Part shown: piece after piece, positions 15,038 through 25,400 of the stretch
Position numbering within the stretch: the first letter of the stretch is position 1
How the letters are laid out: the number at the start of each line of letters is the position of its first letter
Assembly: GCA_945874535.1 (NCBI GenBank)
Contig: CAMCGZ010000003.1
Coordinates: 1 to 64,000, forward strand
Source: Bdellovibrio sp. ZAP7
GTDB taxonomy: Bacteria > Bdellovibrionota > UBA1018 > CAIMNF01
Length of the DNA: 64,000 bases
Direction of reading: 5' to 3'
Translations under genes and position numbers: made by a program
Notes under the pieces: generated by a model
What the model saw: only the letters and a program-made list of their open reading frames with translations
Databases searched by the model: none
What the model was told of the DNA's origin: nothing

Positions 15038-16869
15038 TCCGTTAACGCGGTTCCGAGTTCGCGGCATCTGGCTTCATAGGCTTTCAAGAGATCTTTCTCG
15101 GGGTCGGTGAGCTTTGAAATATCGATCAGATCCCAGTCGTAGCCGACATGCACGAGATTCTCATAGCGGTAGAAGCCGTCAGGCCCGGGAATCAAGAAGA
15201 CCACATTCTCGACTCGTACGCCTCCGCGATCCTTGAGATAAATGCCCGGTTCGACACTCACGCAGGCATAAGGTGATTGCGCATAGGTCGAAAGGGTTGA
15301 AAAGCGGATCCCCTCCTCATGGACATGAATCCCGATTCCGTGTCCCGTCCCGTGAAGGTAGTCGTATCCGGCGGCCTTGACCCTGCTTCTGACGAACTCA
15401 TCCACTTGTTTCCCGCTCAATGCGGGATCCATGGGCGCGAGAAACACGCTGATCGCAGCCTTGAGTGTCGCCGTATAGATCTCCTTCTGCCAAGGTTCGG
15501 GCTGAATACCGCTCTTCCCGCCTCCTGCAAAAAAGCCCCGGGTGCAATCGGTGCAATAGCCTTCCTCGTAATAAGCTCCGGAATCCAAAAGTGCGAGCTT
15601 TCCGGGCTCAAAAGCGTGCTCACGGGAGGGTGTATTGTAATGGACAACCGCGCTGTTCGCGCCTGCTCCGGAAATGGTCTTGAAAGAAAGCGCCACAGCC
15701 CCCTCTTCCGCATAGTTCCGGTAGAGGGTCTCAGCCAGTTCCACTTCGGTCAGACGCCTCTTGGCGCTTTCGGCTTTACCGAAACGGAGCGTCCGGGCGA
15801 TTGCTCGCGAACTCCTGATGAATGCGGCACGGATCGAAATCATTTCTTCGACTGTTTTGCGCGCGCGGGTTTCAAGAACCCAGCGAAAATTAGAATCGAC
15901 CGTGGCATCCGGGAACAGCTCGCGGGTCAAAGCGGGCAATAATCCGTTCATGGCCGATCCGTTGTAAAACACACTGGATACTTTGTGGGCAGAGAGGATT
16001 CGTTTCAATTCGGGCAATGAATCGCGGACCACATGAACATGAAACTCTCCGTATTGCATGGGATCAAGACGGACTTCGCTTTCCTTCGAGGAAGCCGGAA
16101 GAAACAGGATGAGCTCGTTCTTAACGAGGAAAGTGTAGGCCAGCATCGATGCAGTATGGGGCAGATGATAGGCACGGGCGTTCAACAAGAAGGCGGCATC
16201 ATCTGTCGTCGCAGTCAGGTGCAGTGTTTCGCCGTTTAAGGATTTCTCGCGCATGTTCAGAGTCAGTGCACGTAGATTTTTGGCAAGGGTCCTCCCTGAG
16301 TGGTCCTCTTGCACCGAAAACAAGGGCCGGTTCACACTCCAGCCCGGGAGTCCCAGAACCTGCAGGGTCCGGGTCCCGTCGACATGGGTCAGCGTCCCGC
16401 CCTTCGAGGCGATCACCTCTTCCAAACGGATCAGGCCCGCAGCAGAAGTGCGCTCGAAATCGGCACCCACCCGGAGTCCTGTGAAGCCTGCCAGAGTCTT
16501 CATCACTCCGCCTTCGATGTTCGGCTCGACATCCAACTTGACCACCTCGACAAAAGCAGGATTCGTCTCCTGATCGGCCTGGAGGTGGTAGCGTCCATCG
16601 ACAAACAAGGCGACGGGTTTGGCGCCCGGATTCCGGTCGCGGAATCGTTGGGTGAAGTAAATCGCATCACCCACCGAACCGGTGAAACGGGTGGCTCCGA
16701 ATCTCGGATTGTTCTCGAGCGGTACGTACTCGGAAAGGAAGGGGTCCTTCGAGGTCAGGATCACCGCATCGAAGTCAGAATAAATCCGCTCCAGTCCCTT
16801 CAGACTTTCCTCAAGGGGAACATGAATGCGTCGGGTATGATCCGGTGCGAAGTCGTATTTCAAAATCAT
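15025..16869 (-). CDS. pepP: Xaa-Pro aminopeptidase, M24B family
   Basis: This 614-residue metallopeptidase removes an N-terminal residue in front of proline. It has two creatinase-like N-terminal domains and a pita-bread catalytic domain. Metal ligands are visible in LLDSGAYYEEGYCTDCTRGFF, HGTGHGIGIHVHEEG and VSVEPGIYLKDRGGVRVENVVFL. The length matches the long eukaryote-like form rather than the 440-residue E. coli PepP. No signal peptide, so cytosolic. It is the first gene of the operon with the small membrane protein and methyltransferase; its promoter sits 6 nt before the ATG. Confidence 0.92.
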   Translation of the reverse strand: MILKYDFAPDHTRRIHVPLEESLKGLERIYSDFDAVILTSKDPFLSEYVPLENNPRFGATRFTGSVGDAIYFTQRFRDRNPGAKPVALFVDGRYHLQADQETNPAFVEVVKLDVEPNIEGGVMKTLAGFTGLRVGADFERTSAAGLIRLEEVIASKGGTLTHVDGTRTLQVLGLPGWSVNRPLFSVQEDHSGRTLAKNLRALTLNMREKSLNGETLHLTATTDDAAFLLNARAYHLPHTASMLAYTFLVKNELILFLPASSKESEVRLDPMQYGEFHVHVVRDSLPELKRILSAHKVSSVFYNGSAMNGLLPALTRELFPDATVDSNFRWVLETRARKTVEEMISIRAAFIRSSRAIARTLRFGKAESAKRRLTEVELAETLYRNYAEEGAVALSFKTISGAGANSAVVHYNTPSREHAFEPGKLALLDSGAYYEEGYCTDCTRGFFAGGGKSGIQPEPWQKEIYTATLKAAISVFLAPMDPALSGKQVDEFVRSRVKAAGYDYLHGTGHGIGIHVHEEGIRFSTLSTYAQSPYACVSVEPGIYLKDRGGVRVENVVFLIPGPDGFYRYENLVHVGYDWDLIDISKLTDPEKDLLKAYEARCRELGTALTECPL

Positions 16870-16875
16870 GGGCAG

Positions 16876-16904
16876 ATCCTACCTTTTTTTCGTGACTTTG
16901 CCAA
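16876..16904 (-). promoter_or_regulatory. Promoter of pepP, leaderless architecture
   Basis: On the minus strand TTGGCA (16899-16904), 17 bp, TAGGAT (16876-16881), 6 nt, then the ATG at 16869. Transcription would start at the A of the start codon. Confidence 0.6.
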
Positions 16905-16920
16905 TGCGCACTCCCATTCT
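16892..16920 (+). promoter_or_regulatory. Possible promoter of the NFACT gene
   Basis: GTGACT (16892-16897), 17 bp, CATTCT (16915-16920), then 8 nt to the ATG at 16929. It overlaps the oppositely directed pepP promoter, so RNA polymerase could occupy only one at a time. The match is moderate. Confidence 0.35.
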
Positions 16921-16928
16921 GTTGCGGT

Positions 16929-18335
16929 ATGGAGCGCCCGGACAAAGAGTCTCTCCCTCCGCCTGTCTTGAGCCATTCCGAATTGGCTCTTTGGGCGGAA
17001 AAAACGGAATCCCGGCTCATCGGAGCGCGGGTCCAGAGGGTGTTCGTGCCGGGCTGGCCGGAGCATCCCGAAGGCTTCTTCAAAAAGCTCTGGGCAATCG
17101 ACCTCGATACGCACGAAGGCCCCTACCAGATGGTGGTCTCACTCATGAATCCGGCAAGTGGCGTGTTCCTGGTCCGGGGCAAACCCCTGAAGGTCGCACC
17201 CACCGCCACACGCTCGGGTTTTGATCTCGTCCTGCACAAAGAACTCACCTCGAAAAAGATCATTTCAGTCAAAGCGGTTCCCTATGACCGTATCCTCCAG
17301 ATCCGATTCAATGGGCCCGCGCCCTCCCTCCTCGAACTGCACCTGATCCCTGCGAGACCTAAAGGACTCTGGATCGGACCGGAGTCCGGACTAACCCCTT
17401 CGTCTGCCCGCGATCCGTCCTCCTTCAATCAAAAAAACATCCCCCACCGCCCGGAACGTGCCGAAGATCCGGATCGCCATGCCACGGAATGGCTCCGGGC
17501 ACTCCGTTCTGAAGCGACAAATTTAGCCCGGAAACGGGTTGAATCCGGTATCCGCTCCAGATTGGGCACACTCGAAGACAGGATCCGGTCTCTCAGTGAG
17601 CAACTCAAACGGAGCCTCGAAGAACCGGATTGGGCCTTCCAGGCGGTCCTGCTTCAAAGCCAACTCCACGAAAACCCCGTGCCGGTGGAGGGGCACTATA
17701 TCCTCACTGACTGGAACACCGGTTCCGGAGTCCGGATGCGAGCCGATCCGGGCCTGGAACCGAAAGGCCAGATGGAACGCTGGTTCCAGCTCGCCAAACG
17801 GAAAAAGAGGAGGATCGAGGAATCGGAATCCCGCCTGAACGAACTCGGGGCAGAGAAGATCCGTTGCTTGGATCGACTAGAACGCCGGGACTTCGGTTCC
17901 TCGGGATCGGCACTCCCGACCCTTCCAAAAAAGGAAGAAAAGCGCCTCCAGGGATTCTCCGGAAAACAATACCGTTCGCATGAAGGATACCCCATTCTGG
18001 TGGGACGAAACCGCACCGAAAATCTCGAGCTCACCTTCAAAGTCGCACGTGGAAACGACGTCTGGCTCCATGTGAGGGGCCGGCCGGGGGCCCACGCAGC
18101 AGTGCTCCTCCCGCCCGGTAAATCAGCTTCACTCGACACACTGATCGACGCGGCCCAACTCTGCCTCCTTCACAGCGGAGGTAAGGATTGGGGAAAAACC
18201 GAGGTCGATTACACCTTCAGGAAGCATGTGAAAAAGATCAAGAACTCACAAGAAGTCAGCTACACCCAGAGCAAGAGTCTGAACGTCTCGGTCGAAGAAG
18301 ACCGCATCGGTACGATCATTTCACGTAGCGATTGA
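16929..18335 (+). CDS. NFACT / RqcH-like ribosome quality control protein
   Basis: This 468-residue protein belongs to the Rqc2/RqcH (FbpA) family, which binds stalled 50S subunits and adds alanine tails to nascent chains. The N-terminal NFACT-N domain keeps an Asp-Arg pair (PYDRILQIRF, D120-R121) like the pair needed for activity in RqcH. A coiled coil follows (residues about 180-310), then the NFACT-R domain (KQYRSHEGYPILVGRNRTENLELTFKVARGNDVWLHVRGRPGAHA, VDYTFRKHVKK). It is shorter than the typical 560-570 residues. There is no Shine-Dalgarno. Its 3' end overlaps the convergent nucleotidyltransferase by 20 nt. Confidence 0.85.
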   Translation: MERPDKESLPPPVLSHSELALWAEKTESRLIGARVQRVFVPGWPEHPEGFFKKLWAIDLDTHEGPYQMVVSLMNPASGVFLVRGKPLKVAPTATRSGFDLVLHKELTSKKIISVKAVPYDRILQIRFNGPAPSLLELHLIPARPKGLWIGPESGLTPSSARDPSSFNQKNIPHRPERAEDPDRHATEWLRALRSEATNLARKRVESGIRSRLGTLEDRIRSLSEQLKRSLEEPDWAFQAVLLQSQLHENPVPVEGHYILTDWNTGSGVRMRADPGLEPKGQMERWFQLAKRKKRRIEESESRLNELGAEKIRCLDRLERRDFGSSGSALPTLPKKEEKRLQGFSGKQYRSHEGYPILVGRNRTENLELTFKVARGNDVWLHVRGRPGAHAAVLLPPGKSASLDTLIDAAQLCLLHSGGKDWGKTEVDYTFRKHVKKIKNSQEVSYTQSKSLNVSVEEDRIGTIISRSD

Positions 18336-19608
18336 GCACGAACTCGAGCGCTTCCTGTTCGGTCGACAAGGCACCCTCGAGAGCCAGATCCTCCACTGCA
18401 CGCAGGATTTCGGAGAATCTGGGCCCCGGAACCATTCCAAGACCCACGAGCGCCTCACCGGTGAGCAGGGGCTTGCGTTCGAAACGTTTTCTGGCCTCTG
18501 GATAGACGGATCTCACAAACTCCAGGCCCGCAAGATTTCCATCATAAGAAACCGCATCGAGCTCGTGGAATCTCATCAGCATTTCGAAATCCGGGTGCCG
18601 CATCCATCTGAGCAAGGTCGCCTCCCGCATCGAGAATGCCTCGCGGAATTTCGGTGTTTCGCGAACCAGGTAAGCCATGAGCTCTTCGTCCTCGTTCGAA
18701 AACTTCAGGCGCTTGGAGACTTTTCTCGACTCCGCCTCGCGTTTTTCGATGGGATGAAGACGGAAGGTCGGGAGAAGGAGCAAGGACCAGTAGAACACAG
18801 GGCGCTCGTGCCTCGGTGTCCGGGAAAGAACTCCGAGCACACGGAGGGTCTGATCTCGAACCTTCTTCTGTTCGATTTTTGCGGTACAAATTTCGGGTAG
18901 GACGAACTCGAGAAGACCGGTTTCCTCAAGGTCGAGCCAGGCCTGCCTCGGACTCGGATCGAGCCACATTTTCTCGAGTTCTTCGCGAATCCTCTCCACA
19001 CTCACCTTCTTGATCAAAGAAGCATGAAGAGCGATCGCACTCCGGGTCGATTCTTCAATCCGGAATCCGAGTCTCCCCGCAAACCGGATGGCGCGAAGAA
19101 GGCGGAGTGCGTCCTCCTTGAAGCGCTGGCCAGGATCCCCGACCGCACGCATGACCTTGTCCCTGAGGTCGCGGATTCCGTCATGCAAGTCGAGAATCTG
19201 TTGGGACTTCAGGTCAATGTAAAGAGCGTTCACCGTGAAGTCCCGGCGGCTGGCATCCTCCTCGACACCGGAATACTCGACCCGGTCGGGATGACGGTGA
19301 TCCTGATATCCCGACTCCTTGCGGAACGTCGCCACCTCAACCCCGGACTCACCTTCCCCGGTCAATACCCGAACGACTCCGAAGTTCTTGCCGGTTTCGA
19401 CGGTCCTCGGAAAAAGCTTCACCACCTCTTCCGGCAAAGCGCTCGTGGCCACATCGTAATCTTTCACGGGCCGGTTCAGCAGATGATCGCGGACACAACC
19501 ACCCACGAGATAAGCTTCGTATCCGGCGCTGTAAAGCGCGTTCAGGACACCTCGCACCTCAGGAGGAACTTGCGGTATGCTGAGCGGTTTCTCAATCCGT
19601 GTCCACAT
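18316..19608 (-). CDS. tRNA nucleotidyltransferase / poly(A) polymerase family
   Basis: This 430-residue class II enzyme has the nucleotidyltransferase head (AYLVGGCVRDHLLNRPVKDYDVATSA, with the catalytic DYD), motif EEDASRRDFTVNALYID and the neck motif RLLRAIRFAGRLGF. It either completes the tRNA CCA end or polyadenylates RNA; family motifs alone do not decide. No HD domain is seen. An ATG at 19608 is chosen, overlapping the preceding small gene by 17 nt; a GTG 10 codons earlier is an alternative. It is at the end of the ftsK operon. Confidence 0.88.
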   Translation of the reverse strand: MWTRIEKPLSIPQVPPEVRGVLNALYSAGYEAYLVGGCVRDHLLNRPVKDYDVATSALPEEVVKLFPRTVETGKNFGVVRVLTGEGESGVEVATFRKESGYQDHRHPDRVEYSGVEEDASRRDFTVNALYIDLKSQQILDLHDGIRDLRDKVMRAVGDPGQRFKEDALRLLRAIRFAGRLGFRIEESTRSAIALHASLIKKVSVERIREELEKMWLDPSPRQAWLDLEETGLLEFVLPEICTAKIEQKKVRDQTLRVLGVLSRTPRHERPVFYWSLLLLPTFRLHPIEKREAESRKVSKRLKFSNEDEELMAYLVRETPKFREAFSMREATLLRWMRHPDFEMLMRFHELDAVSYDGNLAGLEFVRSVYPEARKRFERKPLLTGEALVGLGMVPGPRFSEILRAVEDLALEGALSTEQEALEFVLNRYVK

Positions 19609-19918
19609 CGAGAGTCTTCCCGTCTTTCTTGTAAACACTCCGGGTCTCCGATTTCAAGATCGGAGCGAAGCGGTTCTTTGCCCGGGAACCTTGAACGGCC
19701 GGACCTCCACCCCCCACCTTGCCTCCGACCTTGGCACGAGCAGGAGTTTTGGAAGACTTGGCAGGAAGCGCTTCCTCCTCGGTGGGTTCAGTTTCCTCGG
19801 ATTCTTCTTCGTAATCGATCTCGTAGGCGCCCTCTTCGGCACTCCCGGCCGCCCAGGCTAGATCATATCCGCCCGGGCAAACGCCTGCGACCAGGATGAG
19901 AAAAAGAAACCCCTTCAC
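19592..19918 (-). CDS. Exported acidic hypothetical protein
   Basis: The 108-residue protein has a signal peptide (MKGFLFLILVAGVCPGGYDLAWA), then a strongly acidic stretch (YEIDYEEESEETEPTEEEALP), then a basic Gly-rich stretch (KTPARAKVGGKVGGGG). This suggests an unstructured periplasmic protein. It overlaps the ftsK stop by four bases (ATGA) and the nucleotidyltransferase start by 17. No family is recognised. Confidence 0.65.
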   Translation of the reverse strand: MKGFLFLILVAGVCPGGYDLAWAAGSAEEGAYEIDYEEESEETEPTEEEALPAKSSKTPARAKVGGKVGGGGPAVQGSRAKNRFAPILKSETRSVYKKDGKTLDVDTD

Positions 19919-22401
19919 GGGATGAGAATCTCCCGGGGCCTGGCCCCATCGGCCGGACCGACAATCCCGCGGGACTCCATCATTTCGATGATCCGCGCAG
20001 CGCGGTTGTAGCCGATTTCGAGCCTGCGTTGAAGAAAAGAAGCAGAGGCACTGCGCGAAGTCCGGACAATCATCAAAGCCTCTTCGAACAGAGGGTCGAC
20101 CTTTTCCTCATGCAAGCCATCTTCACCGCCTTCTTCCGGATCCACGAGGATCTCGTTGCGGTACTGAGGCGCGCCCTGTTCTCGCAAAAAGTCGGTGACC
20201 TTGTTGAGCTCACCATCATCGATGAAAGCTCCTTGCAATCTTACCGGCTCGCTTTGTCCGGGCGGGATGAACAGCATGTCACCCTGCCCGAGCAGGCGCT
20301 CGGCACCTTGGCAATCGAGGATGGTGCGTGAGTCGATCTGCGAGCGGAGCGAGAAAGAAACCCGGGTCGGCATATTCGCCTTGATGATCCCCGTCACCAC
20401 ATCGGTCGAAGGACGCTGGGTCGCGATCACGAGGTGGATCCCCGAGGCCCGGGCCTTCTGGGCAATCCGGGCAATCGATCCCTCGACGTCTTTTTTCACG
20501 GTCATCATCAGGTCGGCCAACTCGTCGATGATGATCACGATGTACGGTAGTTTGCCGATGATGGGGTTACCGGTCTCGTCTTTTTCAAAAGCTTCGATCC
20601 AGTCGCCACCGGTGAGGAGCCCACCCGATTGCTCTTGGGCCTGGGCCTCGGCCTGAAGGGTCTCGGCCATGGCCTTCGCTCCGTTTTGCTCGACCATCTC
20701 GTTGTAACCCTGCAGGTTCCGAACACCGGCCGCTTCAAGGATGCGGTAGCGACGCTCCATCTCACGAACCGCCCACTTCAATGCACTCGAGGCATTCTTC
20801 GGGTCATCGACCACTGGAAGAAGAAGGTGCGGGATATCGTGGTAAAAACTGAACTCGATGAACTTCGGATCAACGAGGATCATCCGGAGCTCATCCGGAG
20901 TGAATCGGTACAGGAGCGAGCAAATGAGCCCGTTCATGAACACCGACTTTCCGGATCCGGTGGTGCCTGACACGAGCAAGTGAGGCATCTTGGCGAGATC
21001 GGCAAAGATCGAGTTCCCCGAGATGTCTTTTCCCATCACGATCGGCAGTTGGTACTTCGGGTCTTGGAATGCACCGGTCTGGAGGAATTCCCGGATCAGG
21101 ACCTGCTCCCGGGTATCGGAGGGAATCTCGATCCCGACCACGGATTTTCCCGGAAGAGGAGCGAGGATCCGAACGGACTTCGAAGAGAGGGCCATCGAAA
21201 GGTCTTCGACCAGGTTCGAGATTCTCGAGACCTTGATTCCAGGACCCGGCTTGAATTCATAAAGAGTGATCACGGGCCCCACCTTGGTGGCCGTGACCTG
21301 CCCGTCGATGCCGAACTCCGCGAGTTTGTCGGTGATACTCGCTGCACGCAGAGTCAGGCGTTCCTTGTCGATCGCAGTTTCCACCCGGGTCACTTTACGG
21401 AGAAAATCGATCACCGGGAGCTTCCACTTGCCTCGCTTTTTGTCGATTTTGAATTTGGGCTTGGTGGATTCGGGGTCGGAGACCGCTTTTTCGATGACCG
21501 GACCTTCCTCGAAGAAATCCTGCTGCTTCTTCAGGTCTGCAACACTGATCACGCTCTTCTTCGGTTCCTCCACCACGGAAAGAATGCCCTCCTCATCGAG
21601 GGTGGAAGCCTCCGGCGCGGAGACCACCGTTGTCTGGGTTTCCCGGGCGACCCCTGTCTCCTCCATCACGACGGCATCTTCGACCGTTTCAACAGGGATT
21701 GCGGCCTTGGCCTCGATCCGGGCTTGGCGGTAGGCTTCGGCCCGGTCGCGGATCTGATCGAAACTCTTCTTGGCCTGCATGCCGATGAATTGGGCGGTCT
21801 TATTGAGTGCGATCGCTGAATAATAAGCCAGGTAAGTCAGGGCCAAGCGTCCGAAGCGGTAGGACACCACTCCGAGCGCATGGATGCATTTGGAAATGAA
21901 GTGAGCCACTCCGATGGGAGTCGAAATCACCAGGGCCCCGAGAAACAGTGCCAGAGCCGCAATGGAGGCTCCGGTCCGGTTGAGTAAGCGCTCAAGAGGA
22001 ACCGAGAGCCAAGCCCCGAACACCCCACCCGTCATGAGCTCGGTCTGATCCCAACGCCAGTTCTTCCAGTGGAGCGAAAGAAAAATCGTCAACGCGATGA
22101 CGGAAACACTCAATCCGGCGAGCGAGGACAAAGCCCGTGCAGCCGAGTCCTTGGAGTGGAGATGCGCTGCAACAAAAAGAAAACCCACCGGGACAAGAAA
22201 GGCTCCGATCCCGAAGAACTGGAGAATCAGGGAGGAGAGGTAAGCTCCCACCATACCGCAGGAGTTCAGAACCGACTCGGTAGACTGGGTGAAGAGCGAA
22301 GGATCCTGGGAGTGATAGGTGAACACCGCGATCCAGAGGAACAACCCGAAAGCACTCATTCCGATCGTGCTGAGTTCGATGCTCATACCCTTTTTCGCCA
22401 T
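19915..22401 (-). CDS. ftsK: DNA translocase FtsK/SpoIIIE
   Basis: This 828-residue septal DNA pump has four or five N-terminal membrane helices (residues about 8-200), a short linker (about 200-330, much shorter than in E. coli) and the motor. Walker A is SGTTGSGKSVFMN (around 480-492) and Walker B is KLPYIVIIIDELADLMM. ARASGIHLVIATQRPSTDVVTG is conserved in the family. The C-terminal gamma winged helix (SASASFLQRRLEIGYNRAARIIEMMESRGIVGPADG) reads chromosome polarity sequences (KOPS). AGGAGGGG lies 6 nt before the ATG, a strong Shine-Dalgarno. It is divergent from ileS. Confidence 0.97.
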   Translation of the reverse strand: MAKKGMSIELSTIGMSAFGLFLWIAVFTYHSQDPSLFTQSTESVLNSCGMVGAYLSSLILQFFGIGAFLVPVGFLFVAAHLHSKDSAARALSSLAGLSVSVIALTIFLSLHWKNWRWDQTELMTGGVFGAWLSVPLERLLNRTGASIAALALFLGALVISTPIGVAHFISKCIHALGVVSYRFGRLALTYLAYYSAIALNKTAQFIGMQAKKSFDQIRDRAEAYRQARIEAKAAIPVETVEDAVVMEETGVARETQTTVVSAPEASTLDEEGILSVVEEPKKSVISVADLKKQQDFFEEGPVIEKAVSDPESTKPKFKIDKKRGKWKLPVIDFLRKVTRVETAIDKERLTLRAASITDKLAEFGIDGQVTATKVGPVITLYEFKPGPGIKVSRISNLVEDLSMALSSKSVRILAPLPGKSVVGIEIPSDTREQVLIREFLQTGAFQDPKYQLPIVMGKDISGNSIFADLAKMPHLLVSGTTGSGKSVFMNGLICSLLYRFTPDELRMILVDPKFIEFSFYHDIPHLLLPVVDDPKNASSALKWAVREMERRYRILEAAGVRNLQGYNEMVEQNGAKAMAETLQAEAQAQEQSGGLLTGGDWIEAFEKDETGNPIIGKLPYIVIIIDELADLMMTVKKDVEGSIARIAQKARASGIHLVIATQRPSTDVVTGIIKANMPTRVSFSLRSQIDSRTILDCQGAERLLGQGDMLFIPPGQSEPVRLQGAFIDDGELNKVTDFLREQGAPQYRNEILVDPEEGGEDGLHEEKVDPLFEEALMIVRTSRSASASFLQRRLEIGYNRAARIIEMMESRGIVGPADGARPREILIP

Positions 22402-22497
22402 ACACCCCTCCTGGTTGAACTACCTTGCGATAGAAAAATTGTACGGTGTTTTTTAGGGATAGGAAAGGCCTCTTTGATCGGTTAAAACTGACCCCAT

Positions 22498-25400
22498 ATG
22501 ACAGCGAAAACCGCCCGATCCAGCCGCTTCAAAGCGGTGAAGCCCGACGTGAACTTCCCCTCCCTCGAGGAGAAGCAACTGCACTTCTGGGACGAAGGCG
22601 GGATTTTCGAAAAGTCCATGAACGAAAAAGAGGGCGCCAAGCCCTACAGTTTCTACGACGGCCCTCCGTTTGCGACCGGTCTTCCGCATTATGGCCACCT
22701 GCTCGCCGGGACCTTGAAGGATATTGTTCCTCGCTACTGGACCATGAAGGGCTACCGGGTCAAACGCCGGTTTGGCTGGGATTGCCACGGGGTCCCCGTC
22801 GAATTCGAAATCAACAAGACACTCAATTTGCACTCGCGTGCCGAGATCCTCGAATACGGGGTCGATCGCTACAATGCCGCTTGCCGCGGGATCGTGGACC
22901 GGTATTCGAACGAGTGGAAAAAGAGTGTGAAACGCATCGGTCGCTGGGTCGACATGGAAAACGCCTACTTCACCATGCAACCGGAATTCATGCAGAGTGT
23001 TTGGTGGGTGTTCCAAACTCTGTACAAAAAAGGCCTGATTTACGATGGACTGAAAGTGGTTCCGTATTCGACCGGGGTCTCGACCCCGCTTTCGAATTTC
23101 GAAGCCAACCTCGATTACCGCGAAGTCCAAGATCCTGCCGTCACGGTCAGTTTCCCCCTCCTTCCCGCTTCTGCCGCGAAGATCGGCGCACCAGAAGGAA
23201 CGGCTGTCTTGGCCTGGACCACCACCCCCTGGACCCTCCCCTCGAACCTGGGCCTCGCAGTCGGAAATGAAATCGACTACGTCATCGCGCGCGAAGTGGC
23301 GACCGGCAAGCACCTGGTCTTGGCTGAAGCTCGCATGGGTGCCTACTCGAAGAAACCTGCCGAGGACTTTGAAGTCCTGAAGACTTTGAAAGGGCAAGCC
23401 CTGCTCGATCTCGAATACGAAGCCCTTTTGCCCTACTACTCTACGAAGCGTGCAGAGGGTGCCTTCAGAATCATTCCTTCCGACCACGTCACCACCGACA
23501 GCGGAACGGGCGTGGTGCACATGGCTCCGGCCTTCGGTGAAGAAGACTTTTATGCCTGCCAAAAGGCGGGAATCCCGGTGGTTTGCCCCGTCGACGATGA
23601 CGGGAAATTCATGGCCCCGGTGAGTGACTTCATCGGACGCAAAGTGAAGGATGCCGACAAGGACATCATTGCAAAACTGAAGGAGCAGGGTCGGCTTTAC
23701 AAACAAGATACCCTGGTTCACTCCTACCCTTACTGTTACCGCTCCGGTACGCCTCTCATTTATCGCGCCGTCTCGAGCTGGTATGTCGCGGTGGAAAAGA
23801 TCAAATCCGATATCCTGGGCGCAAACGCAACGACGAACTGGGTTCCCGAAACCCTCCGAGACGGCCGTTTTGGAAACTGGCTCGAGAACGCGCGCGATTG
23901 GTCGGTTTCCAGAAGTCGTTTCTGGGGCACGCCGCTTCCGATCTGGAAGAACAAAGAAGGCGAGATCCTTTGCATCGGTTCCCGTGAGGAGCTCGAGAAG
24001 CTCTCCGGCAAAAGGGTGGACGACCTCCACAAAGAGTACGTCGACAAGATCGAAATCCCCTCTCCGACAGGTAAGTCTCCACTGAAGCGCATCGACGAGG
24101 TGCTCGATTGCTGGTTCGAATCAGGCTCCATGCCTTACGCTCAATGGGGTTATCCGTTCCAGAACCAGGCCGAATTCGAAAAGAACTTTCCAGCTGATTT
24201 CATCGCCGAAGGGCTCGACCAGACCCGGGGCTGGTTTTACACCCTCATGGTGATCGGAGCGGGACTTTTTGGAAAGGCGCCCTTCCGGAACGTGATCGTC
24301 AACGGACTCATTCTGGCGGAAGACGGCAAGAAGATGTCAAAGAGCCTGAAGAACTACCCCGATCCGATGAACGTGCTGAACGAGCACGGCGCGGATGCGC
24401 TCCGACTCTACCTGATCGATTCACCGGCAGTGAAGGCCGAGGAACTCCGCTTCTCGGAGAAGGGAGTGCGTGAAATCGTGCGCCGGATCCTGCTTCGCTG
24501 GTGGAATGCCTATTCGTTCTTTACGAGCTACGGCAGCATCGAGGGCTTCGAGCCGAAAGGCGATTTCGCAAAATCCCCGAACCTGCTCGACCAGTGGATC
24601 CTATCGAAGTTGCACTCGCTCATTGAAAACACCAACCGCGAGATGGCGGGCTACCGCCTCTACAATGTGGTGCCGAAGCTCCTCGACTTCATCGAAGCGC
24701 TCACGAACACCTACATCCGTTTCAATCGTCCGCACTTTTGGGCAAACGGAGATTCGGAAGAAAAACGCTATGCCTACGAGACGCTTTATCATGTGCTCGT
24801 GACGCTCTCAAAAGTGATGGCGCCTTTCGCGCCGTTCTTGAGCGAGGAAATTTACCTGAATCTTTCTCAGGCCCTGCCGGCTGGCGCGGGCAAGGAGAGC
24901 GTGCACCTCGAGGCCTTCCCGGAAGCCGAGGCCGCCTTCATCCGCCCCGATCTCGAGCAGGCGGTGGCCCGAATGGATGCTCTGGTGATGCTCGGACGGA
25001 ATCTCCGTGAGAAAATCAAAATCAAAGCGAAGATCCCGCTCAAAACCTTGCGCATCATCCATCGCGATCCGAAGGCTCTTGCGGATTTGAAACGATTGGA
25101 AGCCTATTTCCAGGACGAACTCAACATCCGTGCCTTCGAGTACCTCACCAAGGAAGAGGACTTTGTGCAGGTGAAGGCCAAAGCGAATTTCCCGGTGCTC
25201 GGGAAACGAGTGGGACCGAAGATGAAGCTCGTGGCCGCTGGCATCGATCGCTTGTCACTTGCCGATCTTGAAGCACTCGAAGCTGGCAAAACCCTCACCG
25301 TCGAGGGCGAGACCATCACCATCTCGGATGTGGAGATCCGTCGTGCCTCGAAGGGAGACAATCCGAATCTCGTGGCCCATCAACTGGTGTCGATCGAGGT

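Noticed and set aside
22453-24030. Open frame of 525 codons antisense to ileS
   Set aside because: It is a shadow of the strongly conserved ileS frame with no recognisable protein features; a similar case is 20980-21819 opposite ftsK.
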